A DNA stretch of 64,000 bases from Mesorhizobium hawassense (GTDB lineage Bacteria; Pseudomonadota; Alphaproteobacteria; Rhizobiales; Rhizobiaceae): the NCBI RefSeq assembly GCF_003289945.1, contig NZ_QMBP01000005.1, positions 248,001 through 312,000 on the forward strand, in the 5' to 3' direction. The notes beneath the pieces were generated by a model. The model had not been told where the DNA came from, did no database searches, and was given only the letters and a program-made list of their open reading frames with translations. The translations under genes were made by a program, and so were the position numbers. Shown in pieces: positions 18,655 through 28,490 of this stretch (positions within the stretch are counted from its first letter, which is position 1; every line of letters begins with the position of its first letter).

Positions 18655-19407
18655 ATGGGAAGAGGGATCGTCGCTGCGGTTGGCTGCCTGCTGCTGCTCA
18701 GCCAGAAAGCGTTCGCGGGCTGGTATCAGGTGAAAAATTACGAAGGCTCCATCGGTCCGAATCCGGTTCATCTGTCGCTCCAGAGATATGACGGCTTCGG
18801 CAGCGGGATCACGGTCGAGGGAAGCTACTTCTATGATGCCAAGCAGAGCCCCATCGCGCTCTACGGCAAAGCCGAAGGAACTAAACTCACGCTTTGTGAG
18901 ATCGCGGACGACAAGGAATTAGATCGAGTGTTGGTGATGGGATCAAAGACGCCCGTCGACACAGCGAGATGCCCGCTTTCGCTCGACATCAGCCAAAGCG
19001 GTGCAACGGGGACCTGGATCAAGGGGCTGGAGAAGTTTCAGGTCGTGCTTAAGGAGGTTGCGGGCCTCGACGATACGGCTGAGGGCAGGGTCAGGGGAAT
19101 CGTCGAGATCCCCTTTTGGGCGCAGACGGCCGCCCATCGATTTGCCGGTATCTTCACCAAAACCGAAGCCGGCATCTGCATGACCAAACTGCAGGTCATC
19201 AGCAAGAAGACCAAGAAAGCTGTTCAGAGCATTCGGTTCGACGACCCGGACTGCAACGCCGGCATGCTGATGACGCCCATCTATATGAACGTTCAAAAAC
19301 AGGGCGAAGAGATTATTTCCGTGAATTTTCGCGGCGGCGGGACCGGCTATACGGTGGAGTATGGCTTCTCTCTCAAAACCAAGAAATATCGCCGATTGGT
19401 GCACTGA
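18655..19407 (+). CDS. Hypothetical secreted protein
   Basis: ATG 18655 has a strong GGAGGGG five to six bases upstream and gives a 250-residue product with a clear signal peptide (MGRGIVAAVGCLLLLSQKAF, cleavage probably after AFA). The mature part is mainly beta-strand-like with four cysteines that could form disulphides (CEIADD, ARCPLS, GICMT, DPDCNAG). It should be periplasmic. I do not recognise the family. It lies between the transporter gene and the convergent mutL and is probably transcribed alone. Confidence 0.65.
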   Translation: MGRGIVAAVGCLLLLSQKAFAGWYQVKNYEGSIGPNPVHLSLQRYDGFGSGITVEGSYFYDAKQSPIALYGKAEGTKLTLCEIADDKELDRVLVMGSKTPVDTARCPLSLDISQSGATGTWIKGLEKFQVVLKEVAGLDDTAEGRVRGIVEIPFWAQTAAHRFAGIFTKTEAGICMTKLQVISKKTKKAVQSIRFDDPDCNAGMLMTPIYMNVQKQGEEIISVNFRGGGTGYTVEYGFSLKTKKYRRLVH

Positions 19408-19443
19408 CCGGATCGCTTGCAGGTGGCATTTCGCCGGGATTTG

Positions 19444-21312
19444 TCACCGCCGTCCGAACAGCCGCTCGATATCGGCGAGCTTGAGCTCGATATAGGTCGG
19501 GCGACCATGGTTGCAGGTGCCGGATCCGGGCGTCGCTTCCATCTGGCGCAAGAGCGCGTTCATCTCCTCGGCCTTGAGCAGCCGGCCTGAGCGCACCGAA
19601 CCGTGGCAGGCCATGGTCGCGGCGATCTTGTCCAGCCGTTCCTTCAGCGTCTCGACGGTGTCGTTGTCGGCGATCTCGTCGGCAAGGTCGCGCACCAGCT
19701 GCTGCACATTGGTCTCGCCGAGCATCGACGGCGTCTCGCGCACCGCCACCGCACCCGGTCCGAAGCGCTCGAGGCCGAGGCCGAATTTGGCGAGCATCTC
19801 GGAATGCATCGCCAGCCGATCGGCATCTTCTTCGGGCAGGTCGACGATCTCCGGCAGAAGCAGCATCTGCGAAGGCACGGCGCGCGCATGCAGCGCGTTC
19901 TTCAGCGCCTCGTAGACCAGCCGCTCATGCGCGGCATGCTGGTCGACGATGACCAGCGAATCCCGCGTCTGGGCGACGATGTAGTTCTCATGCACCTGCG
20001 CGCGCGCCGCGCCCAGCACCATGCCGAGCAGCGTCTCGGCCGGCTCGGCCATGCCGGCTCGGGCGTCGGCGCTGGCGAGCGGTCCGGTGTCGAAGGCGGC
20101 CTGCTCATTCTCGGCGAAGCCGTTTCGTGGCGGCCGTGGCTCGCCGACGTCGAGCGGTCGCTGCGCCGAGCGCAACGGGTCGAAGCCGTTGGAGCCGGGG
20201 GCATGATAGGACGCTCCGTAACTGCGATGTCCATTGGCCGGACCGGGATGCGCATAGGACGCCGCGCCCGGCCGAAACGCCGCCATCATGCCCGCGGCGC
20301 CCGTGGTCGCGGCGCGGATGCCGGCGCCTGCCAGCGCCTCGCGGATGGCGCCGACGATCAGCCCGCGCACCAGGCCCGGGTCGCGGAAGCGCACATCGGC
20401 CTTGGCCGGATGGACGTTGACGTCGACGGTCGAAGGATCGAGTGACAGGAACAGCACCGTCACCGCATGCCGGTCGCGCGGCAGAACGTCTGCGAAGGCG
20501 CCGCGGATCGCGCCCGCGATCAGCTTGTCGCGCACCGGCCGTCCGTTGACATAGGCATATTGCTGCAGCGCGTTGGCGCGCGTGTAGGACGGGATCGAGA
20601 CGTGGCCGGCAAGATGCACGCCGTCGCGCATGGCATCGATCGCAATGGCATTGTCCGGAAAATCCTTGCCCATCACCTGCGCGACGCGCGCCAGCCGGCC
20701 TTCCGCCGTGTCGTCGGTCGCCGGCAGCTCCAGTGTCGAGCGGTCGGAGCCGGCAAGCGTGAAGCGCACGGCCGGGAAGGCGATCGCGATGCGCTTCACC
20801 ACATCGCCGGTGGCCGAGCTTTCGGCGCGCTCGCCCTTCATGAATTTGAGCCTGGCCGGCGTGGCGAAGAAGAGATCGCGCACCTCGACCGTGGTGCCGC
20901 GATTGGCGGCCGCCGGTTTCACCGCCGACACGCGGCCACCATCGATGCCGATCTCTGCCGCGCTGTCGCCACTCGCCGTGCGCGAGCGGATCGACAGCCG
21001 CGCGACGGACCCGATCGAGGGCAGCGCCTCACCGCGGAAGCCGAGCGAGCGGATATCGTGGATGTCGTCGGAGAGCTTCGAGGTGCAGTGCCGCGCGACC
21101 GCCAGCGCCAATTCCTTTTCGGGAATGCCCGAGCCGTTATCGGTGACACGGATCAGGTTGAGCCCGCCGCCGGCGGTGACGATCTCGACCTTGTGCGCGC
21201 CGGCGTCGAGCGCATTCTCGACCAGCTCCTTCACCACGCTCGCCGGACGCTCGATGACCTCGCCGGCGGCGATCTGATTGATCATCGTTTCGGAAAGCTG
21301 GCGAATGGGCAT
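19444..21312 (-). CDS. mutL: DNA mismatch repair endonuclease MutL
   Basis: MutL couples mismatch recognition by MutS to strand incision. The 622-residue product starts at [19 protein letters not shown] (21312). The GHKL ATPase motifs are intact: [14 protein letters not shown] and [10 protein letters not shown]. After a Pro/Gly-rich linker (about 350-430) the C-terminal domain keeps the endonuclease metal motif [12 protein letters not shown], plus [10 protein letters not shown] and CNHGRPT, so this is the nicking type found in bacteria without MutH. No mutS is nearby. It is transcribed alone. Confidence 0.95.
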   Translation of the reverse strand: MPIRQLSETMINQIAAGEVIERPASVVKELVENALDAGAHKVEIVTAGGGLNLIRVTDNGSGIPEKELALAVARHCTSKLSDDIHDIRSLGFRGEALPSIGSVARLSIRSRTASGDSAAEIGIDGGRVSAVKPAAANRGTTVEVRDLFFATPARLKFMKGERAESSATGDVVKRIAIAFPAVRFTLAGSDRSTLELPATDDTAEGRLARVAQVMGKDFPDNAIAIDAMRDGVHLAGHVSIPSYTRANALQQYAYVNGRPVRDKLIAGAIRGAFADVLPRDRHAVTVLFLSLDPSTVDVNVHPAKADVRFRDPGLVRGLIVGAIREALAGAGIRAATTGAAGMMAAFRPGAASYAHPGPANGHRSYGASYHAPGSNGFDPLRSAQRPLDVGEPRPPRNGFAENEQAAFDTGPLASADARAGMAEPAETLLGMVLGAARAQVHENYIVAQTRDSLVIVDQHAAHERLVYEALKNALHARAVPSQMLLLPEIVDLPEEDADRLAMHSEMLAKFGLGLERFGPGAVAVRETPSMLGETNVQQLVRDLADEIADNDTVETLKERLDKIAATMACHGSVRSGRLLKAEEMNALLRQMEATPGSGTCNHGRPTYIELKLADIERLFGRR

Positions 21313-21516
21313 CCGGCGATTATAGGCGGATTCGACCGGCGTGGGGGAGGGGCAGGATGACAACAATTAACGAGGTGTAGGGGGGTATGCCAATCGCCAA
21401 GATATTGCAGTGATTTGAACCAATTCCCATGTTGATTTGGTGACCGTTGCCGCAATCGGGGCGGCGCTGCGATGGGACCTCGGGAGACTTGCGTGGATCT
21501 GGTCTTAGAAGTCTTG

Positions 21517-21657
21517 ATGGAAAAATGGGCGAGGTGGATAAAAAACAGAAGAAATAGGACGATCCGGATCGTGCTATTTTCGCTCTGGACCGCAATGGCA
21601 GCCAGCTTGGCAGCGGCCTTGTTTTATCTCGCGTACGTAAGAGATTTGCCCGTATAG
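21517..21657 (+). CDS. Possible small single-pass membrane protein
   Basis: A 46-codon frame starting at ATG 21517 encodes a basic N-terminus (MEKWARWIKNRRNR) followed by one hydrophobic helix (IVLFSLWTAMAASLAAALFY). No good ribosome binding site is visible. It is the only candidate gene in the 369 bp between mutL (starts 21312, minus strand) and the LysR stop at 21682; I see no other feature in that stretch. Treat as tentative. Confidence 0.3.
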   Translation: MEKWARWIKNRRNRTIRIVLFSLWTAMAASLAAALFYLAYVRDLPV

Positions 21658-21681
21658 GCATGTGCGCCTAGAGCAGTTAAG

Positions 21682-22584
21682 TCACGCCTGCGCCACCAGC
21701 CAATCCCTCACCCTGCGCGCATTGTCGCTGGGGTCGCGGTTCTTTGGCCAGATGACATGGAAGCCGATGCCGGTCCTCATCACGTGATCGGTCACCGGCA
21801 CCAGCAGCCCGGATGCCACCAGGCGCTCGACCAGATGCCGCCATCCGAGCGAGATGCCTTGCCCTTCCATCACCGCCTGGATCACCAGCGCATAGTCGTT
21901 GATGCGCAATCCGCGCTCGGCATTGCGCAGGCTGGTTCCGGCCGACGCGAACCATTCGTCCCAGTTCGGCGCCTCGCGATAGGGCTCCTCGAGATGGATC
22001 AGCCGGTGCGTGGCCAATTCCTCGACCGTCTTCGGCTTGCCGAATTTGGCGAGATAGCTCGGCCCCGCGACCGGGAAGATCTCTTCGTCGGACAGCGACA
22101 GCGTGTGATAGTCCGGCCAGTCGCGCGGCACTCCGCCGCGCACGCCGAGCGGAATGCCCTCGGCGATGATGTCGAGGTCGCGGTCGGCGGTCTGTATGCG
22201 CAGGTCGATGCCGGGCAATTCGTCGCGGAACTGCTGCAGGCGCGGCATCATCCAGAACGAGCCGAACGCGGTCGAGGCGGCTAAAGTCACATGCCCGCCG
22301 GTCGCCTGCAGGCGAAGGTCTTCCGCCGACTTGCGGATATGCGACAGGCCGAGCGAGACATCGGCATGGAAGCGCTCGCCGGCCTCCGTCAAAAGCACCT
22401 GGCGGTGGCGGCGCTGGAACAGCTTGGCGCCGAGCTGCTCCTCCAGCCCGCGCACCGCGTAGGAGACGGCCGCCTGGGTCATGCCGAGCTCGCGTCCGGC
22501 GGCGGTGAAGCTGGACAGCCGGCCGGCCGCTTCGAAGACGATCAGGCTGCCGGCCGAGGGCAGGAGGTGGCGCAGGCTTCGCAT
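21682..22584 (-). CDS. LysR family transcriptional regulator (GcvA-like)
   Basis: This is a 300-residue LysR protein with the N-terminal helix-turn-helix FEAAGRLSSFTAAGRELGMTQAAVS and the GcvA-group C-terminus (FWMMPRLQQF, NDYALVIQAVMEGQGISLGW). It is divergent from the MttB-family methyltransferase gene, with 89 bp between the starts, and is the probable activator of that gene and the downstream transport protein. The inducer may be the methylated amine substrate (inference). Confidence 0.88.
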   Translation of the reverse strand: MRSLRHLLPSAGSLIVFEAAGRLSSFTAAGRELGMTQAAVSYAVRGLEEQLGAKLFQRRHRQVLLTEAGERFHADVSLGLSHIRKSAEDLRLQATGGHVTLAASTAFGSFWMMPRLQQFRDELPGIDLRIQTADRDLDIIAEGIPLGVRGGVPRDWPDYHTLSLSDEEIFPVAGPSYLAKFGKPKTVEELATHRLIHLEEPYREAPNWDEWFASAGTSLRNAERGLRINDYALVIQAVMEGQGISLGWRHLVERLVASGLLVPVTDHVMRTGIGFHVIWPKNRDPSDNARRVRDWLVAQA

Positions 22585-22673
22585 AAGGTGAGCTTATACA
22601 GAAGATCAGGATTTTCCAGCGTCACAGTCACATTTTGCCTCGCTAACTTGGCTGGCGGGAAGAAGGAGGCTCC

Positions 22674-24224
22674 ATGAACGCACCGGCCGTTGAATTGACC
22701 GAACAGACCCACCGCCGCGGCGGCGGCCGGCTTGGCCGCAAGGCGCTGAGAAGCGCGCCGATAGCGTCCTTCCCGACCCTTGTGCGCAAGATCCCCGTTT
22801 ATGAGATCGTGCCCGATGAGGCAGTGGAGTTGATCCACGAGGAATCGCTCAAGATCCTCGAGGAGGTGGGCTGCGAATTCCGCGACGACGGCGCGATCGC
22901 GCTCTGGAAAGCGGCCGGCGCCGATGTCAGGGAAACGCGCGTCCGCATCGACCGCGCGCTTCTGATGGAACTCGTCTCGAAGGTTCCGCCGGAGTTCACG
23001 CTCAATGCGCGCAATCCCGAGCGCACCGTGCGCGTCGGCGGCAAGAACTCGATCTTCGTGCCGATGTATGGCGCGCCCTATATCCGCGACCTCGACAACA
23101 AGCGGCGCTACGGCACGCTCGCCGACCTGAACAATTTCCACAAGATGGCCTATATGGCGCCGGCGCTGCATTCCTCCAGCTCGGTCATCTGCGAGCCGAT
23201 GGAGATCGCGGTGCCGAAGCGGCACCTGCACATCATCCACTCGGCGCTGAAGCATTCCGACAAGCCCTTCATGGGCATCGTGACGTCCAAGGAGCGCGCC
23301 GAGGACACGATGGCGATGGCTGCTATCGTCTTCGGCGAGGCGTTCGTGCGCGACAACCCCGTGCTGGTGGCGATCACCAACTGCAATTCGCCGCTGGTGT
23401 GGGACGCCACCATGATCGACGCCATGCGGGTCTATGCGAGCCACAACCAGCCGCTGATCCTGGCGCCTTTCGCGCTGTGTGGCGCCTCGACCTCGGCTTC
23501 CGCCGTCGGCGCGGTGGCGCAGGTCAACGCCGAGGCGCTTGCCGGCGTGGCGCTCACCCAGCTCATCCGCCCGGGCTCGCCACAGATCTATGGCCAGTTC
23601 ATGGTGACGGTCGACATGAAGACCGGCGCGCCGATGGGCGGCACGCCTGAAGCCGCGCAGATGATGTATCTGATGGGCGCCCTGGCCAGGAAGTACAGAC
23701 TGCCGTGGCGTACCTCCGGCTTCCATGTCGGCTCCAAGCTCAACGACGCCCAGGCCGGCTACGAGGCGAACATGCTTATGCATGCCGCTATCCTTTCCGG
23801 CGCCAATTACATCTGGCATTCCGCCGGCTGGCTGGAAGCGGGGCTGACCTGCGGCTATTCGAAATTCGCCACCGACTGCGAGCAGCTGGTCGGCTGGTAT
23901 AAATATGCCGGCGGCGTGCCTTTCGACGATTTCAAGGAGGCGATGGCGGCGATCCGCGAGGTTGGTCCGCAAGGGCATTTCCTCGGCACGCAGCACACGC
24001 TCGAGCATTTCGAGAGCGCCTTCTTCATGCCCAGCATCATGGACTTCAATTCCTTCGAGCAATGGAGCGCCGAGGGCGCCAAGGACCATGACACGCGCGG
24101 CCGCGAAAAGGCGCGCAGCATGCTCGCCGACTACCAGGAGCCGAAGCTCGACGAGGGCATTGCCGAGGGTCTCGCGGATTTGATCGCGCGGCGTGAGGAA
24201 AAGCTGCCCGACAGCGTTAGTTGA
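22674..24224 (+). CDS. Trimethylamine methyltransferase (MttB) superfamily protein, non-pyrrolysine
   Basis: The 516-residue protein belongs to the MttB/COG5598 superfamily, members of which move a methyl group from a quaternary or tertiary amine to a corrinoid protein. No in-frame amber codon occurs, so it is a non-pyrrolysine member like glycine betaine, proline betaine or carnitine methyltransferases (known family functions). The start has GAAGGAGG upstream. Visible core segments include GAPYIRDLDNKRRYGTL, ITNCNSPLVWD and GGTPEAAQMMYL. No corrinoid protein gene or corrinoid reductase is adjacent. It is probably cotranscribed with the substrate-binding protein 63 bp downstream, and the two suggest uptake plus demethylation of a betaine. 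The exact substrate is not predictable. Confidence 0.85.
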   Translation: MNAPAVELTEQTHRRGGGRLGRKALRSAPIASFPTLVRKIPVYEIVPDEAVELIHEESLKILEEVGCEFRDDGAIALWKAAGADVRETRVRIDRALLMELVSKVPPEFTLNARNPERTVRVGGKNSIFVPMYGAPYIRDLDNKRRYGTLADLNNFHKMAYMAPALHSSSSVICEPMEIAVPKRHLHIIHSALKHSDKPFMGIVTSKERAEDTMAMAAIVFGEAFVRDNPVLVAITNCNSPLVWDATMIDAMRVYASHNQPLILAPFALCGASTSASAVGAVAQVNAEALAGVALTQLIRPGSPQIYGQFMVTVDMKTGAPMGGTPEAAQMMYLMGALARKYRLPWRTSGFHVGSKLNDAQAGYEANMLMHAAILSGANYIWHSAGWLEAGLTCGYSKFATDCEQLVGWYKYAGGVPFDDFKEAMAAIREVGPQGHFLGTQHTLEHFESAFFMPSIMDFNSFEQWSAEGAKDHDTRGREKARSMLADYQEPKLDEGIAEGLADLIARREEKLPDSVS

Positions 24225-24287
24225 TGGAAGGCAGCGTCAGTCCGAGCAAACGGGCGAAGACCCGATCAGATCAATGGGAGAACGAAA

Positions 24288-25937
24288 ATGACACTTTTCA
24301 GAAGCAATGGCGACCGGGTCCCGGCCGCTATCGAGGCGATGGCCGAGGAGGCGCGGGCAGGCCGCGTCGACCGGCGCGAATTCCTGGCGCTGGCCAGCGC
24401 CTTCGGCGCATCGACGGCTTTCGCCTATGGCATGCTCGGCCTTGCCGCGCCGACCAAGGCGCTCGCCGACGAGCCGAAGAAGGGCGGCACGCTGCATGTC
24501 GCCATGTCGGTCAAGGCGCAGAAGGATCCGCGCACCTATGATTGGACGGAGATGGCGAACGTCACCCGCACCTGGCTGGAGCCGCTGGTGCGCTACACGC
24601 ACCAGTTCACCTTCGAGCCGGTGCTGCTCGAAAGCTGGGACGTCAATGACGACGCCACCGAATACACGCTGCATCTGCGCAAGGGCGTCACCTGGAACAA
24701 TGGCGATGCCTTCAACGCCGATGACGTGGTCGCCAATCTGAACCGCTGGTGCGAGAAGGGGGCTCCCGGCAATTCCATGGCCGCCCGCGTCGGCGCGCTG
24801 GTCGATACCAAGACCGGCAAGGCGAAGGACGGCGCGATCACCAAGGTCGACGACCACACGGTCAAGCTGAAGCTCAACGAAGCCGATATCGCCATCATCC
24901 CGGGCCTCACCGACTATCCGGCACTGGTCGTGCATCGCGACTTCGACAAGGATGGCGCCGATCCGATCAAGAAGCCGATCGGCACCGGAGCGTTCGAGCT
25001 GGTCTCCTACGCGGTGGGATCGAAGGCGGTCGTCAAGCGCCGCGAGAACGGCAAGTGGTGGGGCGGCGAGGCGCCGCTCGACGGCGTCGAGTTCATCGAC
25101 TACGGCACCGACTTCAACGCCACGCTCAACGCCTTCGATTCCGGCGAGATCGACCTCGATTTCGAAACGCCGGCCGACTACATCGATCCGCTCGACAAGA
25201 TGGATCTGGTGAAATCGGAGGTGGCGACGGCGACCACGCTGGTTGCCCGCACCAACATCACCCATAAGCCTTATGACGACAAGCGGGTGCGCAACGCGCT
25301 GCAGATGGCGGTCGACAACGACCAGGTCATGCAGCTCGGCTACAATGGCCGCGGCACGGTCGGCGAGAACCACCATGTCAGCCCGATTCATCCCGAATAC
25401 TATGCACTACCCAAGAAGGAGCGCGACGCCGCCGGCGCCAAGAAGCTGATGGCCGACGCTGGCCAGGCCGACTTCGAGCATGAGCTGATCACGGTCGAGG
25501 ACGAATGGCAGAAGAACACCGGCGACGCCATCGCCGGCCAGTTGCGCGACGCCGGCATCAAGGTCAAGCGCACCGTGCTGCCCGGCTCGACCTTCTGGAA
25601 CGACTGGACGAAGTATCCGTATTCCATGACCATCTGGTACATGCGTCCGCTCGGCGTGCAGGTGCTGGCGCTCGGCTACCGCAGCGGCGAGGCCTGGAAC
25701 GAGACGGCCTTTTCCAACCCGGACTTCGACGCCAAGCTGAAGGAGGCGCTGTCGCAGATCGATGTCGCCAAGCGCAAGGAGGTGATGAAGGACGTCGAGG
25801 CGATTCTGCAGGACTCCGGCGTCATCATCCAGCCGTTCTGGCAGAAGCTCTATTGCCATATGAACAAGAAGGTGAAGAACTACTCGATGCACCAGACTTA
25901 CGAAATGGACTTCCACAACGTCTGGCTGGATGCCTGA
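24288..25937 (+). CDS. ABC transporter substrate-binding protein, family 5 (peptide/nickel type), Tat-exported
   Basis: The 549-residue protein carries a twin-arginine signal ([15 protein letters not shown], about residues 25-40), then GGTLHVAMS and the DppA/OppA-like layout with [12 protein letters not shown]. It should be a periplasmic binding protein for a cluster C transporter that usually takes oligopeptides, opines or small cations. No permease or ATPase genes follow, so it is an orphan that must share a transporter encoded elsewhere. Position behind the MttB homologue suggests a quaternary amine ligand (inference). Confidence 0.88.
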   Translation: MTLFRSNGDRVPAAIEAMAEEARAGRVDRREFLALASAFGASTAFAYGMLGLAAPTKALADEPKKGGTLHVAMSVKAQKDPRTYDWTEMANVTRTWLEPLVRYTHQFTFEPVLLESWDVNDDATEYTLHLRKGVTWNNGDAFNADDVVANLNRWCEKGAPGNSMAARVGALVDTKTGKAKDGAITKVDDHTVKLKLNEADIAIIPGLTDYPALVVHRDFDKDGADPIKKPIGTGAFELVSYAVGSKAVVKRRENGKWWGGEAPLDGVEFIDYGTDFNATLNAFDSGEIDLDFETPADYIDPLDKMDLVKSEVATATTLVARTNITHKPYDDKRVRNALQMAVDNDQVMQLGYNGRGTVGENHHVSPIHPEYYALPKKERDAAGAKKLMADAGQADFEHELITVEDEWQKNTGDAIAGQLRDAGIKVKRTVLPGSTFWNDWTKYPYSMTIWYMRPLGVQVLALGYRSGEAWNETAFSNPDFDAKLKEALSQIDVAKRKEVMKDVEAILQDSGVIIQPFWQKLYCHMNKKVKNYSMHQTYEMDFHNVWLDA

Positions 25938-25982
25938 TCGCGCCCGGGCTTCATGAGCCGCAAAAAAGCCGATATGCAGGAA

Positions 25983-26008
25983 GCGTGGTGGCGATCTTGC
26001 CACCACGC
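25983..26008 (+). terminator. Strong hairpin downstream of the substrate-binding protein gene
   Basis: GCGTGGTGGC (25983-25992) pairs perfectly with GCCACCACGC (25999-26008) around a 6-base loop, giving a 10-bp GC-rich stem 45 bp after the stop. No T-tract follows. It could be a terminator or an mRNA 3'-end stabiliser separating the gene from the next one, which starts 24 bp further on. Confidence 0.4.
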
Positions 26009-26031
26009 CGCCGAACATCCGGAGATCCTGC

Positions 26032-26505
26032 ATGAGACCGATAGTGCTGGCCGCCGCCATGTCGATTGCCTTGCCTTGCGCCGCGCTCGCCGGGCCTGCT
26101 TCGAACGCCGTGAAGTTCTTCTACGTGCCTGAAGTGAAGTTCGAGGGGGACGCGAAATACCGCGACCGCTTCACCGAACCGGTGACCAAGCTGTTCGAAG
26201 CCAACGACAAGGCGCAGAAGGAGAAGCCCGACGAGGTGTCCTGCCTCGACTTCGACCCAGGCCTCGACGCGCAGGATTTCGATCAGAAGACCGTTTCGAA
26301 GACGCTGAAGCTTAAGGAAGCCGTCAATGGCGACACCGCCGAGGTGACGGCAAACTTCAATCTCTTCCCGCAAGGCGATGACTCCAAACGCGAAATGGTG
26401 TGGTCGCTGAAGAAAGTGGACGGCAAGTGGAAGATCGCCGACATCGCCTCCAAGACCAGCGACTGGAAGCTCAGCGCGCTGGCATGCGGCTCCTCGACGG
26501 AGTGA
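26032..26505 (+). CDS. Secreted DUF3828-like protein
   Basis: This 157-residue protein has a signal peptide (MRPIVLAAAMSIALPCAALA, cleavage about 20). The mature part ends in the pattern KEAVNGDTAEVTANF ... VWSLKKVDGKWKIADIAS, which resembles DUF3828/SnoaL-like periplasmic proteins. The downstream gene is a paralogue with the same C-terminal pattern, so the pair arose by tandem duplication. Start ATG follows CCGGAGATCC. Function is unknown; DUF3828 assignment is from sequence feel only. Confidence 0.65.
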   Translation: MRPIVLAAAMSIALPCAALAGPASNAVKFFYVPEVKFEGDAKYRDRFTEPVTKLFEANDKAQKEKPDEVSCLDFDPGLDAQDFDQKTVSKTLKLKEAVNGDTAEVTANFNLFPQGDDSKREMVWSLKKVDGKWKIADIASKTSDWKLSALACGSSTE

Positions 26506-26509
26506 CGCC

Positions 26510-27121
26510 GTGCTTCGCCGTCTCGTCCTCGCGCTGTCGAGCTTGTCGATGCTGGCCGCGGGGCTGAACGGCGGCGCCTGCGCGCAGGGGCTGTTCGGCG
26601 CGCCGCCAAAAGCCTCGTCCGGCGACAAGTCGCCGCCTGCGGTCGACAAGTCGCCACCTGTGGTCGACAACTCGCCGCCGGCGGCTACGGAACCGGAAAG
26701 CAAGCCGGCCGAACCGGCGCCCGTCGCGCCTGTTCTGCCAGGATCGCCCACGGCGGTGGTAAAGCCTTTTTATGAGCATCTCGGGCTGGAACTGGACCCC
26801 GCCCAGCGCAAGAACTTCGTCGATCCGGCGAAAACCGTGCTCGACAAGAGCGATACGCTGCGCGCCTCAGGGCAGGGCGAGTGCCTCGACCCCAACATGG
26901 CGCTCGACAATGCCGACTATGACAAGCTCGCCATCGACAAGAGTCTGCGCACCATGGAGGCCGTCAATGGCGACCAGGCAAAGGTGGTCGTCGCCTTCGT
27001 CGTCGAGGGCCACCAGCATCGGCTGGAATGGAAGTTGAAGAAGGTCGGCGGCGACTGGAAGGTATCCGATCTTCTGTCGGTGACCGGCGAATGGGCGCTC
27101 AGCCAGTACCAGTGCGAGTGA
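26510..27121 (+). CDS. Secreted DUF3828-like protein with SPP repeat linker
   Basis: This 203-residue protein starts at GTG 26510, 4 bp after the upstream stop. It has a signal peptide (ending GGACA), then a Pro-rich linker with three heptads of the form D-[KN]-S-P-P-x-[VA] (residues 39-59), then a domain paralogous to the previous protein (MEAVNGDQAKVVVAF ... WKLKKVGGDWKVSDLLS, C-terminal Cys). The repeat linker probably spaces the domain away from the membrane or another partner. No known function. Confidence 0.65.
   Translation: MLRRLVLALSSLSMLAAGLNGGACAQGLFGAPPKASSGDKSPPAVDKSPPVVDNSPPAATEPESKPAEPAPVAPVLPGSPTAVVKPFYEHLGLELDPAQRKNFVDPAKTVLDKSDTLRASGQGECLDPNMALDNADYDKLAIDKSLRTMEAVNGDQAKVVVAFVVEGHQHRLEWKLKKVGGDWKVSDLLSVTGEWALSQYQCE
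26624..26686 (+). repeat. Three tandem 21-bp repeats inside a coding region
   Basis: Units at 26624-26644, 26645-26665 and 26666-26686 differ by a few substitutions each and stay in frame, encoding DKSPPAV, DKSPPVV and DNSPPAA. The copies are an expected site of length variation between strains. Confidence 0.8.
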
Positions 27122-27154
27122 GTTGCCGATGAATGCGCCGCTGGGTCATTGCCT

Positions 27155-28024
27155 ATGAGAGTTCGCGCTTTGCTCGGGCTCGCGCTGGCCGCGATGTGCA
27201 TCGTCGGTGGCATCGGCACGTGGCGCGTCGGCACGATGCTGATTGCCCGGGAGCCGCGTCAGACCCTGACGGCGCCTGGCGACCTGCCCGTCGACCGGGT
27301 CGCGCTGGATCAGCCAGGCACGCCCGATCTTGTCGGCTGGGTGGCCGAGCGTCAGGGCAGTTGCGGCGCGATCGTTCTGCTGCATGGCCGCGGCGCCAAC
27401 CGGTTGGCCTCGGTGCAAAGGGCGAAAATGCTGTTCGACGCCGGCTATTCCGTGGTCCTCTTCGACCTGTCGGGTCACGGCGAGAGTGGCGGCACCGTTC
27501 AGGGCTTCGGCTACAGCGAAGGGCAGGACGCCGCCCGAATCCTTGCCTATGCAAGGCAGCGCTTTCCCGGTCAGAAAATCGGCGCGCTCGGCTCGTCGCT
27601 GGGCGCCGCATCGTTTGTCTTTGCGGCGCCGAAGGCGCAGGCCGACGCCTATGTGCTCGAACAGCTCTATGCGACGTTGCGCGCGACGACGGCCTGGCGC
27701 ATGCCGTTCCCTGCGTTGCGTCGCTTGCAGGCCGATATCCTGCTGGCACAGATGTCGGTGCGCCTCGGCTTCGGCGCCGACGACGTCAGGCCTGTCGACC
27801 GCATCGGCAAGATCGGCAAACCGCTGATCCTGCTGGCAGGCGGTGCCGATCCCTTCATCGATCACGGGCAGGTGACAGCCTTGCATGACGCCGCGCCGAC
27901 CTCGGAGCTCGTCTGGTTTGAAGGCGCCGGCCATGTCGACCTGATGCGTTACGACCAGTCGCGCTACCGCGGCTCGGTGCTGCCGTTCCTGTCAAAGAAC
28001 CTCTGCCAGGCCGGCCATGTCTGA
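27155..28024 (+). CDS. Alpha/beta hydrolase with N-terminal membrane anchor
   Basis: This is a 289-residue protein from ATG 27155 (TTG 27149 would add two residues). An N-terminal hydrophobic segment (about 5-25) acts as a signal anchor. The hydrolase fold shows the oxyanion region LLHGRGANR, a DLSGHGES turn, the nucleophile elbow GSSLG and a late GAGHVDLM histidine; the acid is probably the Asp of GGADPF. It resembles BAAT/YqiA-type esterases of unknown substrate. It is about 30 bp behind the secreted pair and its stop is 5 bp from the convergent queF stop. Confidence 0.8.
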   Translation: MRVRALLGLALAAMCIVGGIGTWRVGTMLIAREPRQTLTAPGDLPVDRVALDQPGTPDLVGWVAERQGSCGAIVLLHGRGANRLASVQRAKMLFDAGYSVVLFDLSGHGESGGTVQGFGYSEGQDAARILAYARQRFPGQKIGALGSSLGAASFVFAAPKAQADAYVLEQLYATLRATTAWRMPFPALRRLQADILLAQMSVRLGFGADDVRPVDRIGKIGKPLILLAGGADPFIDHGQVTALHDAAPTSELVWFEGAGHVDLMRYDQSRYRGSVLPFLSKNLCQAGHV

Positions 28025-28028
28025 GCGC

Positions 28029-28490
28029 TCAGCCTCTTCCGCGATAGGGCGCAACGCCCGTGTCGGGCAGCCATACGTCCTTGGGCGGTGCGCCGGTCTG
28101 CCAGAAAACGTCGATCGGGATGCCGCCCCGCGGGAACCAGTAGCCGCCGACGCGCAGCCAGAGCGGCTTGGTCACCTCGACGATGCGGCGGCCGATCATC
28201 ACCGTGCACTCCTCGTGGAAGGCGCCGTGGTTGCGGAACGAGGTCATGAACAGCTTCAGCGACTTCGATTCCACCAGCATTTCGTCGGGTGCGTAGTCGA
28301 TGACGATGTGGGCGAAGTCGGGCTGGCCGGTGACCGGGCAGAGCGAGGTGAATTCAGGGCAGGTGAAGCGCACGATCGCCGGCGGGCCGTCGCCGCGCTG
28401 GAACGGCACGGCCTCCAGGACCGCCTGTTCGGGGCTCTGTGGAGTCTCGACGTGCTTGCCGAGTTGGGTGAGGTTCTTGGCGTCGGTCAT
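28029..28490 (-). CDS. queF: NADPH-dependent 7-cyano-7-deazaguanine reductase QueF
   Basis: QueF reduces preQ0 to preQ1 in queuosine biosynthesis. The 153-residue protein is the short unimodal type. The catalytic set is visible: Cys51 ([11 protein letters not shown]), Asp58, the NADPH-binding ESKSLKL (Glu74 on) and FHEECT (His92/Glu93). The start is [13 protein letters not shown] at 28490 with AAGGAG upstream; the longer frame to 28595 has no support. No other queuosine gene is in the window and no preQ1 riboswitch is evident upstream. Confidence 0.95.
   Translation of the reverse strand: MTDAKNLTQLGKHVETPQSPEQAVLEAVPFQRGDGPPAIVRFTCPEFTSLCPVTGQPDFAHIVIDYAPDEMLVESKSLKLFMTSFRNHGAFHEECTVMIGRRIVEVTKPLWLRVGGYWFPRGGIPIDVFWQTGAPPKDVWLPDTGVAPYRGRG

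Noticed and set aside
22674..24224. Possible pyrrolysine-containing methyltransferase
   Set aside because: The reading frame has no in-frame TAG; it belongs to the non-pyrrolysine branch of the superfamily.
26624..26686. Direct repeats as a CRISPR-like array
   Set aside because: The three 21-bp units have no spacers and lie in frame in a coding region encoding a Pro-rich linker.
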